Source of the DNA: Shewanella sp. AS1
GTDB taxonomy: Bacteria; Pseudomonadota; Gammaproteobacteria; Enterobacterales; Shewanellaceae
Direction of reading: 5' to 3'
Length of the DNA: 64,000 nt
NCBI RefSeq assembly: GCF_021412565.1
Contig: NZ_JAKCLJ010000004.1
Span: forward strand, 1 to 64,000
Of the stretch, positions 1-9,542 are shown one piece after another (within the stretch, counting starts at the first letter, position 1; each line of letters begins with the position of its first letter). The notes under the pieces are model-generated. The model saw only the letters and a program-made list of their open reading frames with translations, ran no database searches and was not told the DNA's origin. Position numbers and translations under genes: made by a program.

Positions 1-242
<242 letters not shown>

Positions 243-343
243 CAACCCTAATGGGTTTCTAATGGTAAAACTTGAACAGAAGAATACCGACACTTGATTT
301 TAGTGTGACTCAATAAAGAACAGCTTTCTGAATTTAACAATTT

Positions 344-463
344 TGTCTGGAAACCATAGCATTGTGGCCCCACCTGATCCCATCCCGAACTCAGAAGTGA
401 AACGCAATCGCGCCGATGGTAGTGTGGGGTCTCCCCATGTGAGAGTAGGTCATTTCCAGGCGC
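344..463 (+). rRNA. rrf: 5S ribosomal RNA
   Basis: A 120-base sequence with 5S landmarks: the 5' strand TGTCTGG pairs with the 3' strand CCAGGCG, and the internal block CCCGAACTCAGAAGTGAAAC is the near-invariant loop region. It lies just downstream of the 23S end and just upstream of a strong terminator, so it closes the operon. No second 5S copy or distal tRNA is seen after it. Confidence 0.95.
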
Positions 464-468
464 CTAAT

Positions 469-511
469 AAAGCAAAGAGCCCTAGCCTAAAACGCTAGGG
501 CTCTTTGCTTT
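469..511 (+). terminator. rRNA operon terminator
   Basis: A perfect 18-bp inverted repeat (469-486 with 494-511) with a 7-base loop. The stem starts with A-rich and ends with T-rich sequence, so it could work in both directions. It directly follows the 5S gene. Confidence 0.9.
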
Positions 512-930
512 ATACGCTCCGCGAAAGTGCTACTTCACATGCAGCCCACAGCCACTTCGTGGGTGGCCCCTCAGCTTGCAGCACAGCTGCTGCGCGCTTC
601 AAAGCCCTTGAATGCGTTGCATCCATAGCAGAGCTTCTTCGCCCCCATGTGCCCCCTTCGGGGATAATAAAGAGTAGGGGGAAGGGGTTGCGCTTATCAA
701 GCGAAGCTTGATGCTGCTTCTGAACGCGGAGAGCTTGCTCGAAGCTGGCCATGACAGACGCCACTTTGGTTTTCACTTTTGCTCTTTATAAGAGAAGTAG
801 TGAAGACAAAATAATCTCGAAAGAGTAGTGAAGAAGCCACCCGAATGAGGTGGATTTTTTGCGTTTTGTGGCAGAGAGTTTAAAGAGTTTAATTGCTTGG
901 AGCACCTTATTGACTCAAATGGCCAAATCT
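512..930. other. Intergenic space between rrn operon and otsA
   Basis: No convincing gene. The two opposed open frames here (505-711 and 510-776) lack family features and credible ribosome sites. Small inverted repeats are visible, for example ATCAAGC-GAA-GCTTGAT near 697-713. An 11-base direct repeat, AGTAGTGAAGA, occurs at 796-806 and 824-834. A weak hairpin with a T-run follows at 837-860. Confidence 0.6.
837..860 (+). terminator. Possible weak terminator downstream of rrn
   Basis: CCACC (837-841) pairs with GGTGG (849-853) across a 7-base loop and is followed by A and six T. The stem is short. It could catch read-through from the rRNA operon. Confidence 0.4.
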
Positions 931-2307
931 CTATGAAGTGATTGACTTGAGATCACTTAAGAAACTGCTTTGCCATGCATAGATATCTTGTTTGGTTAAC
1001 ACTGCCATCATCTGTTTCCAGCGGTCGACCCTCTCATCTAATGGCATATTCAGTGCTTTTGCCAGTGCGCCTGAGATGGCGCCAATATCATAGGGGTTGA
1101 TGATGACGGCGGCGTCAAGCTCATCTGCTGCGCCAGCAAGATGAGAAAGAACGAGTACACCAGGATCGTCAGGATTCTGGGCGGCAACATACTCTTTAGC
1201 AACCAGATTCATCCCATCTTTTAGCGGTGTTACCAGACCGACATCGGCGCGGGAGTGCATGGCGAGAACCGTGCTGCGGTGAAAGCCTCGGTTGATATAA
1301 CGTAGGGGCATCCAGTCAAAGTCCGCGTAGGTTCCCAGGATATGACCTGCTTCTCTGTCGATACGTTCGGCCAGGTCGCCATAGGCTTGCAGGTCGCCTC
1401 TTGAGGTGGGGGATATTTGCAGATAGACAAGATTACGAATAAATTCTGGATAGTGGCGTAGCAGGCCTTCATAGCCTTGAAAGCGTTGTACTAGTCCCTT
1501 TGAGTAATCGAGCCTGTCTACTCCAATAATCAATTTTCGTTTTCTCAGGCTCTTGTTGAGCCGTTTAAATGCTTGTGTTTTTTCACCGCTTTTTACAATC
1601 TCAGGGATAGCCTGCGTCTCTATGCTGATGGGATAGACTCTGGCGGTGCAGTGACGATCGCCAAAGCGGAGTTGATCTTTATCCAGCGTTTCGCCACCGA
1701 GTCCGAGCAGGACACTCATACGAAACCCGGTAAGATCGCCGATTGTCTGAAACCCCACTAAATCGTAATGCAACAGGGCTTTAAGCAGCCTTTTGTAGTC
1801 GGGAATGGTGCGTAGCAGATCCAAGGAAGGAAAAGGCGTATGTAAAAAGAAGCCGATAGGATTTCTCACCCCCGCATCACGAAGGATTTGCGCTAATGGC
1901 AGCAGGTGGTAGTCGTGGATCCAGATGGTGTCACTGGGCTGCAGCAGTTTAAGTAGTTCGGTGGCAAACTTTTTATTAACGTGAATATAGCCACTTAATT
2001 CGGTATCGCTATAGCGCATTAATTCGGGACGTTGATGAAAGAGTGGCCAGAGCACGCCGTTGGCGAAACCTTTATAATATTGATTGTATTCACTTTGGCG
2101 TAAATCGACTGTGATATAGTCGATTTTGCCCAAAGTCTCCTTTTGTGGCTCGCTTGCCTTATTAGTGATTTTGCCACTCCAGCCAAACCAGATGCCACCT
2201 GCTTGTTCCATTGCCGCCATAATTCCCACGGCCAAGCCGCCGGCAGCACCTTTATTGGTACCATCGCTTTTTGCGACTCTGTTGGATACCACGATAAGCC
2301 TACTCAT
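931..2307 (-). CDS. otsA: Alpha,alpha-trehalose-phosphate synthase (UDP-forming)
   Basis: Makes trehalose-6-phosphate from UDP-glucose and glucose-6-phosphate in the cytoplasm; glycosyltransferase family 20. The N-terminus MSRLIVVSNRV and the glycine-rich loop NKGAAGGLAVG match OtsA. The donor-site motif GVDRLDYSKGL carries the conserved Arg and Lys. The 458 residues fit the family. An upstream in-frame ATG at 2325 exists, but the ATG at 2307 overlaps the stop of the preceding GH15 gene as ATGA and matches the family N-terminus. It is the last gene of an otsB-GH15-otsA operon, so the next enzyme in the pathway (OtsB) is made from the same transcript. Confidence 0.96.
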   Translation of the reverse strand: MSRLIVVSNRVAKSDGTNKGAAGGLAVGIMAAMEQAGGIWFGWSGKITNKASEPQKETLGKIDYITVDLRQSEYNQYYKGFANGVLWPLFHQRPELMRYSDTELSGYIHVNKKFATELLKLLQPSDTIWIHDYHLLPLAQILRDAGVRNPIGFFLHTPFPSLDLLRTIPDYKRLLKALLHYDLVGFQTIGDLTGFRMSVLLGLGGETLDKDQLRFGDRHCTARVYPISIETQAIPEIVKSGEKTQAFKRLNKSLRKRKLIIGVDRLDYSKGLVQRFQGYEGLLRHYPEFIRNLVYLQISPTSRGDLQAYGDLAERIDREAGHILGTYADFDWMPLRYINRGFHRSTVLAMHSRADVGLVTPLKDGMNLVAKEYVAAQNPDDPGVLVLSHLAGAADELDAAVIINPYDIGAISGALAKALNMPLDERVDRWKQMMAVLTKQDIYAWQSSFLSDLKSITS

Positions 2308-4100
2308 AGCTCTTGTTCCCAGCATTTACTGAGATGACGGGCACTATTGATAATGCCAACCATAGAGTAAGTTTGTGGGAAGTTACCCCATAATTCGCCT
2401 GTAATGGGGTTCAGATCTTCAGACATTAAACCTAAGTGGTTACGCTTTGAGAGGAGATCTTCAAAAAGGACTCTGGCTTCATCCTTACGCCCAGAGGCGG
2501 CCAAGGCATCAATGTACCAAAATGAGCAGATGGTAAAGGCGTTTTCCGGGATGCCGAAGTCATCTTCTATGATGTAGCGGAATAAATACTTACTACCTTG
2601 TGGCATAAGCTGGTTTTCGATTTCAGCTATGGTGCCGATAAATCGAGGTGCTGTACCATCAACAAAACCAAGCTCACAGGCTAACAGTAGGCTGGCGTCC
2701 ATGGTGTTGCCTCCCCAGGTTGCTGTGTAGGCATTAAGGGATGGATTGAAGCCATGCTCGTCGATAGCCTCACGTATCTTGTTTGCTATCCCTTGCCAAT
2801 AGCTGTGACGCTCGGCAAGTTCCAGACGCTTGGCGATTTTGGCAAGGCGATCGGCCGCGGCCCAACACATCATACTGGAAAAGGTATGCACATTTTTCGA
2901 GCCCCTGAGCTCCCAGAGTCCTGCATCGGGCTGGTTATAGTAACTGGCGGCTTTCTCGCCTATGGTTTCAAGTAGTTCAAATAGTGGTTTGCCGCCTGGG
3001 TGACGAATACGTTCATCGAAGAACATCTGAGTTGCCGATAGTACAATAGCGCCATAGACGTCGTGCTGGATCTGCTCAGCCGCCTGATTTCCCATTCTCA
3101 CCGGCCCCATGCCGCGATAACCAGGCAATTGAGTCACTATGCGCTCCGTCATCTGTTTAGTGCCATTGATGCAAAACACGGGTTGCAAATATTCATCATC
3201 CATTTCGGCAACTATGTTAACCAGATAATGCAGGTATTGCTCCATGGTGCGTGTGGCGCCGAGGCGATTAAGGGCATGGACGGTAAAATAGCTATCCCTC
3301 AGCCAGCAGAAGCGATAATCCCAGTTGCGCTCAGTATCCGGTGCTTCCGGGATTGAGGTAGTCATAGCGGCAATGATGGCGCCTGTATCTTCAAAGGCAC
3401 TGAGTTTTAAGGTGATGGCGGCGCGGATGACGGCATCTTGCCATTCAAAGGGGATAGCGAGGTAGCGTGACCATTCAAGCCAGTAAGATTCGGTGGCGCT
3501 GTAGAAGCGATCGCTCAATTGCTTTATCGATTCATTAATCGATTCATTGTCACCCAAAAGCAGGTAGTGCTCGGAGTCTAAGATAAACCAGGTTTCATCT
3601 AAGATGGCGCTCACAGAAAGATCTGTGGTTAATCTCAGCGAGAACTTATCGCTGACATAACTGATATGATGACTCCCCTGGATCTTATCGAAGGTTTTAG
3701 CCCCATCGCTATGGGCTGGGCGGGCAAGCACTTTGATTTTTGGGCGACCAGAAGGAGTGAGTTTTCTGTGTAAGCTTATTGGGCGAAAGGTGCGATCAAA
3801 TTGATTGAATCTGGGAATAAAGTCGGTGACTGTGACACTGTTGCCTTGGGTATCATAGAGGGTAGTGATGAGTATGGCGGTATTTTTTAGGTAGTGTTGC
3901 TCGCTGTGGCTGAAGTTATCCAGCTCAATAGTGTAGGTGCCTGTGAGGGACCGCGTCTCACCATCTTTTAGCAGAGAACAGAAGATGGGATCGCCATCGA
4001 ATCGAGGAAAGCAGCACCATACCACTTCGGCTTTTTTATCTATGAGTGCGCCAATAGCGCAGTTACCTATGAGTGCCAGTTCCAGGTTGCGTTGTGTCAT
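2304..4100 (-). CDS. Glycoside hydrolase family 15 protein (trehalase or glucoamylase-like)
   Basis: A 598-residue GH15 protein with no signal peptide, so probably cytoplasmic. The N-terminal beta domain starts NLELALIGNCAIGALID. The (alpha/alpha)6 barrel carries NWDYRFCWLRDS (about 259-270), GNQAAEQIQHDVYG (about 337-350) and the C-terminal SEDLNPITGELWGNFPQ. The last holds the probable catalytic base Glu561; this assignment is by family knowledge. Some GH15 members hydrolyse trehalose, others alpha-glucans. It overlaps otsB upstream by 38 bases and otsA downstream by 4, so translation is tightly coupled. Placement between the two trehalose-synthesis genes suggests a trehalose or related glucan substrate; the exact substrate cannot be read from sequence. 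Confidence 0.9.
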   Translation of the reverse strand: MTQRNLELALIGNCAIGALIDKKAEVVWCCFPRFDGDPIFCSLLKDGETRSLTGTYTIELDNFSHSEQHYLKNTAILITTLYDTQGNSVTVTDFIPRFNQFDRTFRPISLHRKLTPSGRPKIKVLARPAHSDGAKTFDKIQGSHHISYVSDKFSLRLTTDLSVSAILDETWFILDSEHYLLLGDNESINESIKQLSDRFYSATESYWLEWSRYLAIPFEWQDAVIRAAITLKLSAFEDTGAIIAAMTTSIPEAPDTERNWDYRFCWLRDSYFTVHALNRLGATRTMEQYLHYLVNIVAEMDDEYLQPVFCINGTKQMTERIVTQLPGYRGMGPVRMGNQAAEQIQHDVYGAIVLSATQMFFDERIRHPGGKPLFELLETIGEKAASYYNQPDAGLWELRGSKNVHTFSSMMCWAAADRLAKIAKRLELAERHSYWQGIANKIREAIDEHGFNPSLNAYTATWGGNTMDASLLLACELGFVDGTAPRFIGTIAEIENQLMPQGSKYLFRYIIEDDFGIPENAFTICSFWYIDALAASGRKDEARVLFEDLLSKRNHLGLMSEDLNPITGELWGNFPQTYSMVGIINSARHLSKCWEQEL

Positions 4101-4875
4101 CTAATCGCTCCTCGCTATTCTCTAACTGCTTTATTGTCATAGTTAAAAATGCAAGAACCTCGCCAGTGTTTGAAAAACGTTCAACTGCGCAGCTGACTCC
4201 TTCACCCACTTTTATCGATATCCCCTTATGTGCATTTACCCAGGCGAAACCATCTTCATCTGTTGTGTCATCGCCGATAAACAGAGGTTTACGGCCGTAA
4301 AAAGGGGGCTGACTCATAAAGCGGGCGATAGCTACCCCTTTATCTGTGCCGGCAAGCAGTATTTCTCGAACGCAATTTCCCCGAATGATGCGGATATCCT
4401 TGCGTTGCGGGAGTTTAAGTGTGTTATCGATAAAGCTGTCCAGGCTTTGTTGCTGCTCGGGGGCGGTTCGATAATGAAGCGCGAGGGCATTGCCTTTATC
4501 TTCGATAAGTAGCCCTTTGGCTTTGCCATATTCCGCTAACAAGGCTTTGATATTAATGAACTCGCTGCCGGGTAAAGAAACTGACTGACGGGCACCATTT
4601 CGATATCGCCACTGGGCGCCATGACTACCTGCCATATTGATATCAGCATCCACTAAGGCCATTAAGGAGTCGAGTGTCCGTCCCGAAATAAGTGCAAACG
4701 CCCCATTAAGGTGCAAATGGAGTGATTCCAGTAGCAGGTTTATTTGGTTGGAAACGATGACAGCTTCGGGAGTGTCGGCAAAGTCCACTAAGGTGCCATC
4801 GAAGTCTACAAAAAGGGCGATATCTGTTGGATTGAAAGATTGATTGGATAGGAATGTCTGTTTGGGTGCGTACAT
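4063..4875 (-). CDS. otsB: Trehalose-6-phosphate phosphatase
   Basis: A 270-residue HAD-superfamily phosphatase that removes phosphate from trehalose-6-phosphate to give trehalose. The nucleophile motif FVDFDGTL places Asp24 and Asp26, and motif IV is FIGDDTTDEDGFAWV near the C-terminus. Length matches OtsB of Escherichia coli (266). It is the first gene of the otsB-GH15-otsA operon, and its end overlaps the GH15 start by 38 bases. The chosen ATG has only a distant purine stretch upstream, so the start is less certain than the identity. Confidence 0.94.
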   Translation of the reverse strand: MYAPKQTFLSNQSFNPTDIALFVDFDGTLVDFADTPEAVIVSNQINLLLESLHLHLNGAFALISGRTLDSLMALVDADINMAGSHGAQWRYRNGARQSVSLPGSEFINIKALLAEYGKAKGLLIEDKGNALALHYRTAPEQQQSLDSFIDNTLKLPQRKDIRIIRGNCVREILLAGTDKGVAIARFMSQPPFYGRKPLFIGDDTTDEDGFAWVNAHKGISIKVGEGVSCAVERFSNTGEVLAFLTMTIKQLENSEERLDDTTQPGTGTHR

Positions 4876-5065
4876 ACGAGTCAGCGTTATCCCTCAATAA
4901 ATGTATTTGCCTCTATGACTATAGCAAGCATAATCGAGATATGAAAATATCACTCTCGTGGGCCTCTGGTTATCGCCCTTGGGAGCATAGAGCCAGAGGA
5001 GTGCCCATGAGTTATCATATTTGGATGAAAATACTCCAATTGATCTCTCTGAGGACAAAAAGTCC

Positions 5066-5094
5066 TTTACCTTTGGGAGGCGTTTTAGCATAAT
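5066..5094 (+). promoter_or_regulatory. Probable sigma-70 promoter of tRNA-Trp
   Basis: TTTACC (5066-5071), a 17-base spacer and CATAAT (5089-5094), followed by the GC-rich discriminator GCCCG. A GC-rich discriminator is usual for stringently controlled stable-RNA promoters. The tRNA starts 14 bases downstream. Confidence 0.6.
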
Positions 5095-5107
5095 GCCCGA
5101 CGTCAAC

Positions 5108-5184
5108 AGGGGTGTAGTTCCAATTGGTAGAACAGCGGTCTCCAAAACCGATGGTTGCGGGTTCGAGTCCTGCCACCCCTGCCA
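5108..5184 (+). tRNA. trpT: tRNA-Trp (anticodon CCA)
   Basis: A 77-base cloverleaf: acceptor AGGGGTG pairs with CACCCCT, the anticodon loop CTCCAAA gives CCA, the T arm is GGGTTCGAGTCC, and CCA is encoded at the 3' end. It is followed at once by its own terminator and so forms a single-gene unit. Confidence 0.97.
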
Positions 5185-5192
5185 AATTCCAG

Positions 5193-5226
5193 AAGGCCTA
5201 GCAGAAATGCTAGGCCTTTGTTTTTT
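5193..5226 (+). terminator. Terminator after tRNA-Trp
   Basis: An 11-bp stem, AAGGCCTAGCA with TGCTAGGCCTT (5193-5203 and 5208-5218), loop GAAA, followed by a T-rich tract. Confidence 0.9.
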
Positions 5227-5345
5227 ATTCGAACCTTTTCTGCTATTCAACTTAAATTTCCCCTGTTTCCTGCCCATTGGTATGAGCATTTAATGACACC
5301 TAAGCCAGCAAGCGTTATCCTACTATGAGTTTGATAGGGGGCGAT

Positions 5346-5717
5346 GTGAATAGAAACGCATATTTAGATGCCATGGGGATCACGCGCTGGCGTGAGCGCA
5401 GTGAGGCTGTAGACCCTTGTTATATTCTGGTCGATAAAGGTGTCAGAATTGAGGTTGAGCATCCGATTGTGAAGTCGGTGTTGGCTCTGCTGAACATCAA
5501 TGCTGAGCAGGTGAAAGTGAGCACAGTGTTACCTAAGTCTGCCGGGAAATCGTCGGCCATTATGTGGGATCTTCGGTGCTTAAAGCACCCTAAAGTGGAG
5601 TGTATCCTCAGCTCGCCACCTTTATCTGAGCTTGAGCAAACTGTGCAGGCAAAGAAACAGTTATGGCAATCTATCCATAGCTGGGACGGTTATCTGGGTA
5701 TTGGCGATGCAACTTAA
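5346..5717 (+). CDS. holD: DNA polymerase III psi subunit
   Basis: HolD joins the chi subunit and the clamp-loader in the DNA polymerase III holoenzyme. Identity rests on the short length (123 residues), the N-terminal YLDAMGITRWRER motif, which parallels QLQQLGITQWSLR of E. coli HolD, and overlap with rimI, the E. coli gene order. Two starts are possible: ATG 5325 and GTG 5346. I chose GTG because TAGGGGG lies at suitable distance and the protein then begins next to the conserved motif. The family is poorly conserved, so identity is good but not certain. Confidence 0.82.
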   Translation: MNRNAYLDAMGITRWRERSEAVDPCYILVDKGVRIEVEHPIVKSVLALLNINAEQVKVSTVLPKSAGKSSAIMWDLRCLKHPKVECILSSPPLSELEQTVQAKKQLWQSIHSWDGYLGIGDAT

Positions 5718-6144
5718 ACTCTTGAGTATCGATGAGGCGGCGCAGATCCATCAGATAGCACAGTTGTGTCATCAATTCCCCATGTCTTTTACTAACATAG
5801 AGTCCTGCTTTGGTCGCTTCTATAAGGTGTTCGGTTATTATCAAGATGATGCCTTAGTCGGTTTTGCCGTACTGCATCGGGTATTTGAAGATGCGACCTT
5901 AATGGATATCTGTGTGCATCCTGAGCATCAAGGCCGAGGCATAGCTCAGCAATTGATCAAGGTTTTGGTCGATACGGCTGCCACAGAGGGCGCAGAGCGG
6001 ATCATGCTTGAAGTGCGGGTATCCAGTCAGCGAGCCATTGCCCTGTATCGCTATTTTGGCTTCGAGCAAGTCGGGCTCCGCAAAGATTATTATCCTCTAA
6101 TTGATGGCAAGGAAGATGCCCTGCTGATGGAGCGTCATCTTTAG
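5707..6144 (+). CDS. rimI: Ribosomal protein bS18 (S18) alanine N-acetyltransferase
   Basis: A 145-residue GNAT acetyltransferase that acetylates the N-terminal alanine of ribosomal protein S18. The acetyl-CoA loop is visible as HPEHQGRGIAQQL, and the RimI signature LEVRVSSQRAIALYRYFGF follows. The frame is open further upstream, but ATG 5707 gives the family length (148 in E. coli). It overlaps the holD stop by 11 bases, so the two genes are probably translated in a coupled way. A bidirectional terminator follows. Confidence 0.93.
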   Translation: MQLKLLSIDEAAQIHQIAQLCHQFPMSFTNIESCFGRFYKVFGYYQDDALVGFAVLHRVFEDATLMDICVHPEHQGRGIAQQLIKVLVDTAATEGAERIMLEVRVSSQRAIALYRYFGFEQVGLRKDYYPLIDGKEDALLMERHL

Positions 6145-6176
6145 TTTTCGACTTGTTTTTACTGGAGCTAAATAAT

Positions 6177-6206
6177 AAAAATCCGCTACACAGATAGCGG
6201 ATTTTT
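6177..6206. terminator. Bidirectional terminator between rimI and lipA
   Basis: AAAAATCCGCTA (6177-6188) pairs with TAGCGGATTTTT (6195-6206). The A-rich and T-rich flanks make it suitable for the converging holD-rimI and lipB-lipA transcripts. Confidence 0.88.
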
Positions 6207-6246
6207 ATTTTCGTATTGGTGGACAAGGGGCTGCCTAAGCGGTTGT

Positions 6247-7212
6247 TTATTTGACCTCTTTCCCCTGAGCCTGCAGATCGGCATGGTAACTTGAACGTAC
6301 CATAGGGCCACACGCTGCATGGGTAAAACCAATCTCTTCGGCAAACTCTTTTAGCTGATCAAATTCTGCTGGCGGCACATAACGTTCGACCGGCAGGTGG
6401 AATTTCGATGGCTGTAGATATTGGCCTAAGGTGAGCATCTCGACGTTATGGGCACGAAGATCAACCAGTACCTGGGCGATTTCTTCGTTTGTTTCGCCAA
6501 GACCCATCATCAAGCCTGATTTAGTCGGGATGTGTGGGTGACGCTCTTTAAACTTCTTCAGTAGATCCAGCGACCATTGATAGTTCGCCCCTGGACGTGC
6601 CTTACGATAATGCTTAGGCGCCGTCTCCAGGTTGTGGTTGAACACATCGGGCGGCTCGGTGGCTAAGATATCCAGCGCCGCATCGATTCGACCACGGAAA
6701 TCGGGCACAAGTATCTCTATTTTTATCTCAGGGTTGAGTTTACGGATCTCGCGAATACAATCGGCAAAATGCTGGGCGCCGCCATCTCTGAGATCGTCAC
6801 GGTCAACCGAAGTGATCACCACATATTTGAGCTTCATGTCGCGGATAGTTTGCGCCAGTTTGACTGGCTCTTCGCTATCGGGTTTGAGCGGACGACCATG
6901 GGCCACATCGCAAAACGGACAACGCCTAGTACAAATCGCCCCTAAAATCATAAAGGTGGCTGTGCCATGGTTGAAACATTCGGCCAGGTTAGGGCAGGAG
7001 GCTTCTTCGCACACAGAGTGTAAACCGTTCTTACGCAGTGCTTGCTTGATGTCGAGAATGCGCTGATTTGAAGAGGGCAGTTTGACCCTGAGCCAATCGG
7101 GCTTGCGCAACATGGTCTCGCGCTCGGAAGGCATAATCTTTACTGGAATGCGTGACACCTTATCTGCGTCGCGTAGTTTTACGCCAGGTTGTAGTCTTTC
7201 AGGCCTGTTCAT
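6247..7212 (-). CDS. lipA: Lipoyl synthase
   Basis: A radical-SAM enzyme that inserts two sulfur atoms into protein-bound octanoyl groups to make the lipoyl cofactor of 2-oxoacid dehydrogenases. Both iron-sulfur motifs are present: auxiliary cluster cysteines 68, 73 and 79 ([12 protein letters not shown]) and the radical-SAM cluster Cys94, 98 and 101 (CTRRCPFC). Length 321 equals the E. coli protein. It lies one base after lipB on the minus strand, so the two steps of lipoate synthesis are co-expressed. Confidence 0.98.
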   Translation of the reverse strand: MNRPERLQPGVKLRDADKVSRIPVKIMPSERETMLRKPDWLRVKLPSSNQRILDIKQALRKNGLHSVCEEASCPNLAECFNHGTATFMILGAICTRRCPFCDVAHGRPLKPDSEEPVKLAQTIRDMKLKYVVITSVDRDDLRDGGAQHFADCIREIRKLNPEIKIEILVPDFRGRIDAALDILATEPPDVFNHNLETAPKHYRKARPGANYQWSLDLLKKFKERHPHIPTKSGLMMGLGETNEEIAQVLVDLRAHNVEMLTLGQYLQPSKFHLPVERYVPPAEFDQLKEFAEEIGFTHAACGPMVRSSYHADLQAQGKEVK

Positions 7213-7213
7213 A

Positions 7214-7870
7214 TTAGTTTGCTAACCCTTGATGATGTTCTAACGCTTGATAGCCTAAGGTCTGGCTAAAGGTTTGAATCAGTTTTTCACCGGCTTCAAG
7301 CACCGTTTGGGGTCCATTTAACGGTTTGCATTGAGCCATCTCTAAACCTGCATAACCACAAGGGTTGATGCGCTGGAAAGGGGACATATCCATATCGACG
7401 TTCAGAGCCAGTCCATGGAAGGAGCAGCCCTTGCGAATTCTGAGTCCTAAAGAGGCGATTTTACGTTCATTGACATAGACACCCGGCGCGTCGGCCTTGG
7501 CATAAGCCTCGATATCGTACATGGCCAGCATATTGACTATGCTCTGCTCAATATCGGTTACCAGCTGGCGCACGCCTATCTTAAGCCGTTTAATGTCCAG
7601 CAGAGGATAGACAACCAGTTGTCCCGGGCCGTGGTAAGTTACCTGGCCGCCTCTGTCGACTTGGATCACTGGGATATCGCCCGGGTTAAGAATATGCTCG
7701 CTCTTGCCTGCTTGCCCTTGGGTGAATACTGGCGGATGTTCCACAACCCATAATTCATCCTGGCTAGTTTCATCTCGGTTGTCTGTATAGGCCTGCATCG
7801 CATGCCACACTGACTCGTAATCCTGTTGTCCAAGATGACGAATATGTAAAACCTTATCCTTCAAGGGCAA
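7214..7870 (-). CDS. lipB: Lipoyl(octanoyl) transferase
   Basis: Transfers octanoate from acyl carrier protein to lipoyl domains, supplying the substrate of LipA. The family motif [16 protein letters not shown] is at about 74-89. The catalytic pair is Lys137 (in NERKIASLG) and Cys171 (in [11 protein letters not shown]), with spacing as in E. coli LipB. The 218 residues fit. It sits between ybeD and lipA in the usual order. Confidence 0.97.
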   Translation of the reverse strand: MPLKDKVLHIRHLGQQDYESVWHAMQAYTDNRDETSQDELWVVEHPPVFTQGQAGKSEHILNPGDIPVIQVDRGGQVTYHGPGQLVVYPLLDIKRLKIGVRQLVTDIEQSIVNMLAMYDIEAYAKADAPGVYVNERKIASLGLRIRKGCSFHGLALNVDMDMSPFQRINPCGYAGLEMAQCKPLNGPQTVLEAGEKLIQTFSQTLGYQALEHHQGLAN

Positions 7871-7959
7871 CCTCTCCCCTCACTATTTTGTGAGCCTATT
7901 ATACGCTTGAAATTGGCAAATGTAAGGCAGATCACACTTCATCTGCCTAGATGCAGGGC

Positions 7960-8226
7960 TTAAAGTACCCGCTTAACCCCTTCGATGGCGGCCAGTTCGA
8001 TATAGAGCTGCTCTATCTGCTCTTTACTGTTGACCGTGACGCGAATAGTCACAGAGTGGTATGTGCCTTTGCTTGATGCTTTGGATGAGGGTACGTAGTC
8101 GCCGGGTACATGGCGCTGCACGACACTGACCACATCATCGGCCAGATTATCGCGCGCATCGCCGACAACCTTAAATGGGAATGATGCGGGGAACTCCATG
8201 AGTTCGTGGAAATTGGTATCTAACAT
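7960..8226 (-). CDS. ybeD: UPF0250 / DUF493 family protein YbeD
   Basis: An 88-residue protein of the YbeD family, an ACT-like small domain of unknown exact role found between dacA and lipB in gammaproteobacteria. The recognisable core is [15 protein letters not shown] near the N-terminus and [13 protein letters not shown] near the C-terminus. Position and length agree with the family. A terminator for dacA lies upstream, so ybeD-lipB-lipA may have its own promoter. Confidence 0.9.
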   Translation of the reverse strand: MLDTNFHELMEFPASFPFKVVGDARDNLADDVVSVVQRHVPGDYVPSSKASSKGTYHSVTIRVTVNSKEQIEQLYIELAAIEGVKRVL

Positions 8227-8330
8227 TGGCTAACTCTCTTGCCGAAAACAATAGTCTCTAAATGGGGGAGATTATAGCGAATTCAAGCCACAGATGGGAA
8301 AACAATCACGATGAAAAGGGCATAAAATAT

Positions 8331-8353
8331 AAAGGCCACTGAATGTGGCCTTT
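8331..8353 (-). terminator. Terminator after dacA
   Basis: A 9-bp stem, AAAGGCCAC with GTGGCCTTT, and a 5-base loop; on the minus strand a T-rich tail follows. It begins 17 bases after the dacA stop. Confidence 0.75.
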
Positions 8354-8369
8354 ATCAAATGGGGGCTAT

Positions 8370-9542
8370 TTACTTAAACCAGCTTGCAAACAGTTGCTTA
8401 AAGTAATCCATCAGCTTATTGAACCAGCTGCCTTCCTGTACATCCTGCAATGTCACAAGCGGGAATTGGGCAATATCTTTGCCATCTAATTGGAAATAAA
8501 CGCGACCAACCACTTGGCCTTTGGCGAGCGGCGCAGTCAGTTCCTGATTGAGCTCGAAGTTTGCCTGCAGATTTTTAGTCTCACCTCGGGTAATAGTGAT
8601 AGGTGTATCTGTCATCACGCCAAGATCGATTGCATCGGTATCGCCGTACCAGATTTTCTGGGTAACAAACTTATCGCCAGCTTTGTAAGGCGTCACTGTC
8701 TCGAAGAAACGAAAACCATAGGTGAGCAGTTTTTTACTCTCGGCTTTACGGGCTGATTCGCTTCCTGTACCCATGACCACTGAGATAAGGCGCATGCCAT
8801 CTTTAGTCGCAGAGGAAACCAGGTTGTAACCCGCTCCCGAAGTATGACCGGTTTTGATGCCGTCAACATCCATGCTCTTATCCCACAACAGGCCATTACG
8901 GTTGTATTGTTTGATGCCGTTATAGGTGAAAGATTTCTCGGAATAGATATGGTATTCGTCAGGTACATCGCGAATTAAGGCGGCGCCCAGCAGTGCCATA
9001 TCATAGGCTGTGGATTTGTGGCTTTGAGAGTCAAGACCGTGTGAGTTTTCGAAATAGCTGTCTTTCATTCCCAGCTGTGTTGCCCAGGAGTTCATCATAT
9101 CGACGAAAGCATCTTCGGTGCCGGCAATGTGCTCTGCCATAGCCACACAGGCATCGTTGCCAGATTGAATTATGATGCCGCGGTTCAGATCGTCCACCGA
9201 TACCTGCTTACCCACTTCGATAAACATCTTGGAGGAATCGGGGAAGTTTTTCGACCAGGCATTCTTGCTGATGGTGACCATGTCGCTGGACTTGATATTG
9301 CCCAACTTGATCTCTTGACCTATCACATAGCTGGTCATCATCTTGGTCAAACTTGCAGGGTTGAGGCTTTCATAAGCGTTCTCCTCTGCGATGATTTGAC
9401 CCGAGTTATAATCCATCAAAATGAAGGCTTTAGCTGCGACCTTAGGGGCGTCTGGCGTTATTATCGGTGCGGCACTCACGACTGTGCTGGAGAGAGAAGC
9501 GAGAAAGAGGAGTGATTTGGCACATTTATTCATTAATTTCAT
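8370..9542 (-). CDS. dacA: D-alanyl-D-alanine carboxypeptidase (PBP5 family)
   Basis: Trims the terminal D-alanine from peptidoglycan pentapeptides in the periplasm. A signal peptide ends near VVSAAP. The three penicillin-binding motifs are in order: SLTK (Ser64), SGN (127-129) and KTG (230-232). The C-terminal domain ends in an amphipathic helix (GSWFNKLMDYFKQLFASWF) that anchors PBP5-type enzymes to the inner membrane. Length 390 is close to E. coli PBP5 (403). It stands at the end of the mrdA-rodA-mltB-rlpA-dacA elongation cluster, before a terminator. Confidence 0.96.
   Translation of the reverse strand: MKLMNKCAKSLLFLASLSSTVVSAAPIITPDAPKVAAKAFILMDYNSGQIIAEENAYESLNPASLTKMMTSYVIGQEIKLGNIKSSDMVTISKNAWSKNFPDSSKMFIEVGKQVSVDDLNRGIIIQSGNDACVAMAEHIAGTEDAFVDMMNSWATQLGMKDSYFENSHGLDSQSHKSTAYDMALLGAALIRDVPDEYHIYSEKSFTYNGIKQYNRNGLLWDKSMDVDGIKTGHTSGAGYNLVSSATKDGMRLISVVMGTGSESARKAESKKLLTYGFRFFETVTPYKAGDKFVTQKIWYGDTDAIDLGVMTDTPITITRGETKNLQANFELNQELTAPLAKGQVVGRVYFQLDGKDIAQFPLVTLQDVQEGSWFNKLMDYFKQLFASWFK

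Noticed and set aside
505..776. Two opposed open frames downstream of the rRNA operon
   Set aside because: They are mirror shadows of each other, overlap the rRNA terminator, have no ribosome site and no family features.
4894..5289. 131-codon minus-strand frame with a WQDSNPQPSVLETAVLPIG-like segment
   Set aside because: It is the antisense of tRNA-Trp; this peptide is a well-known false protein seen opposite tRNA genes.
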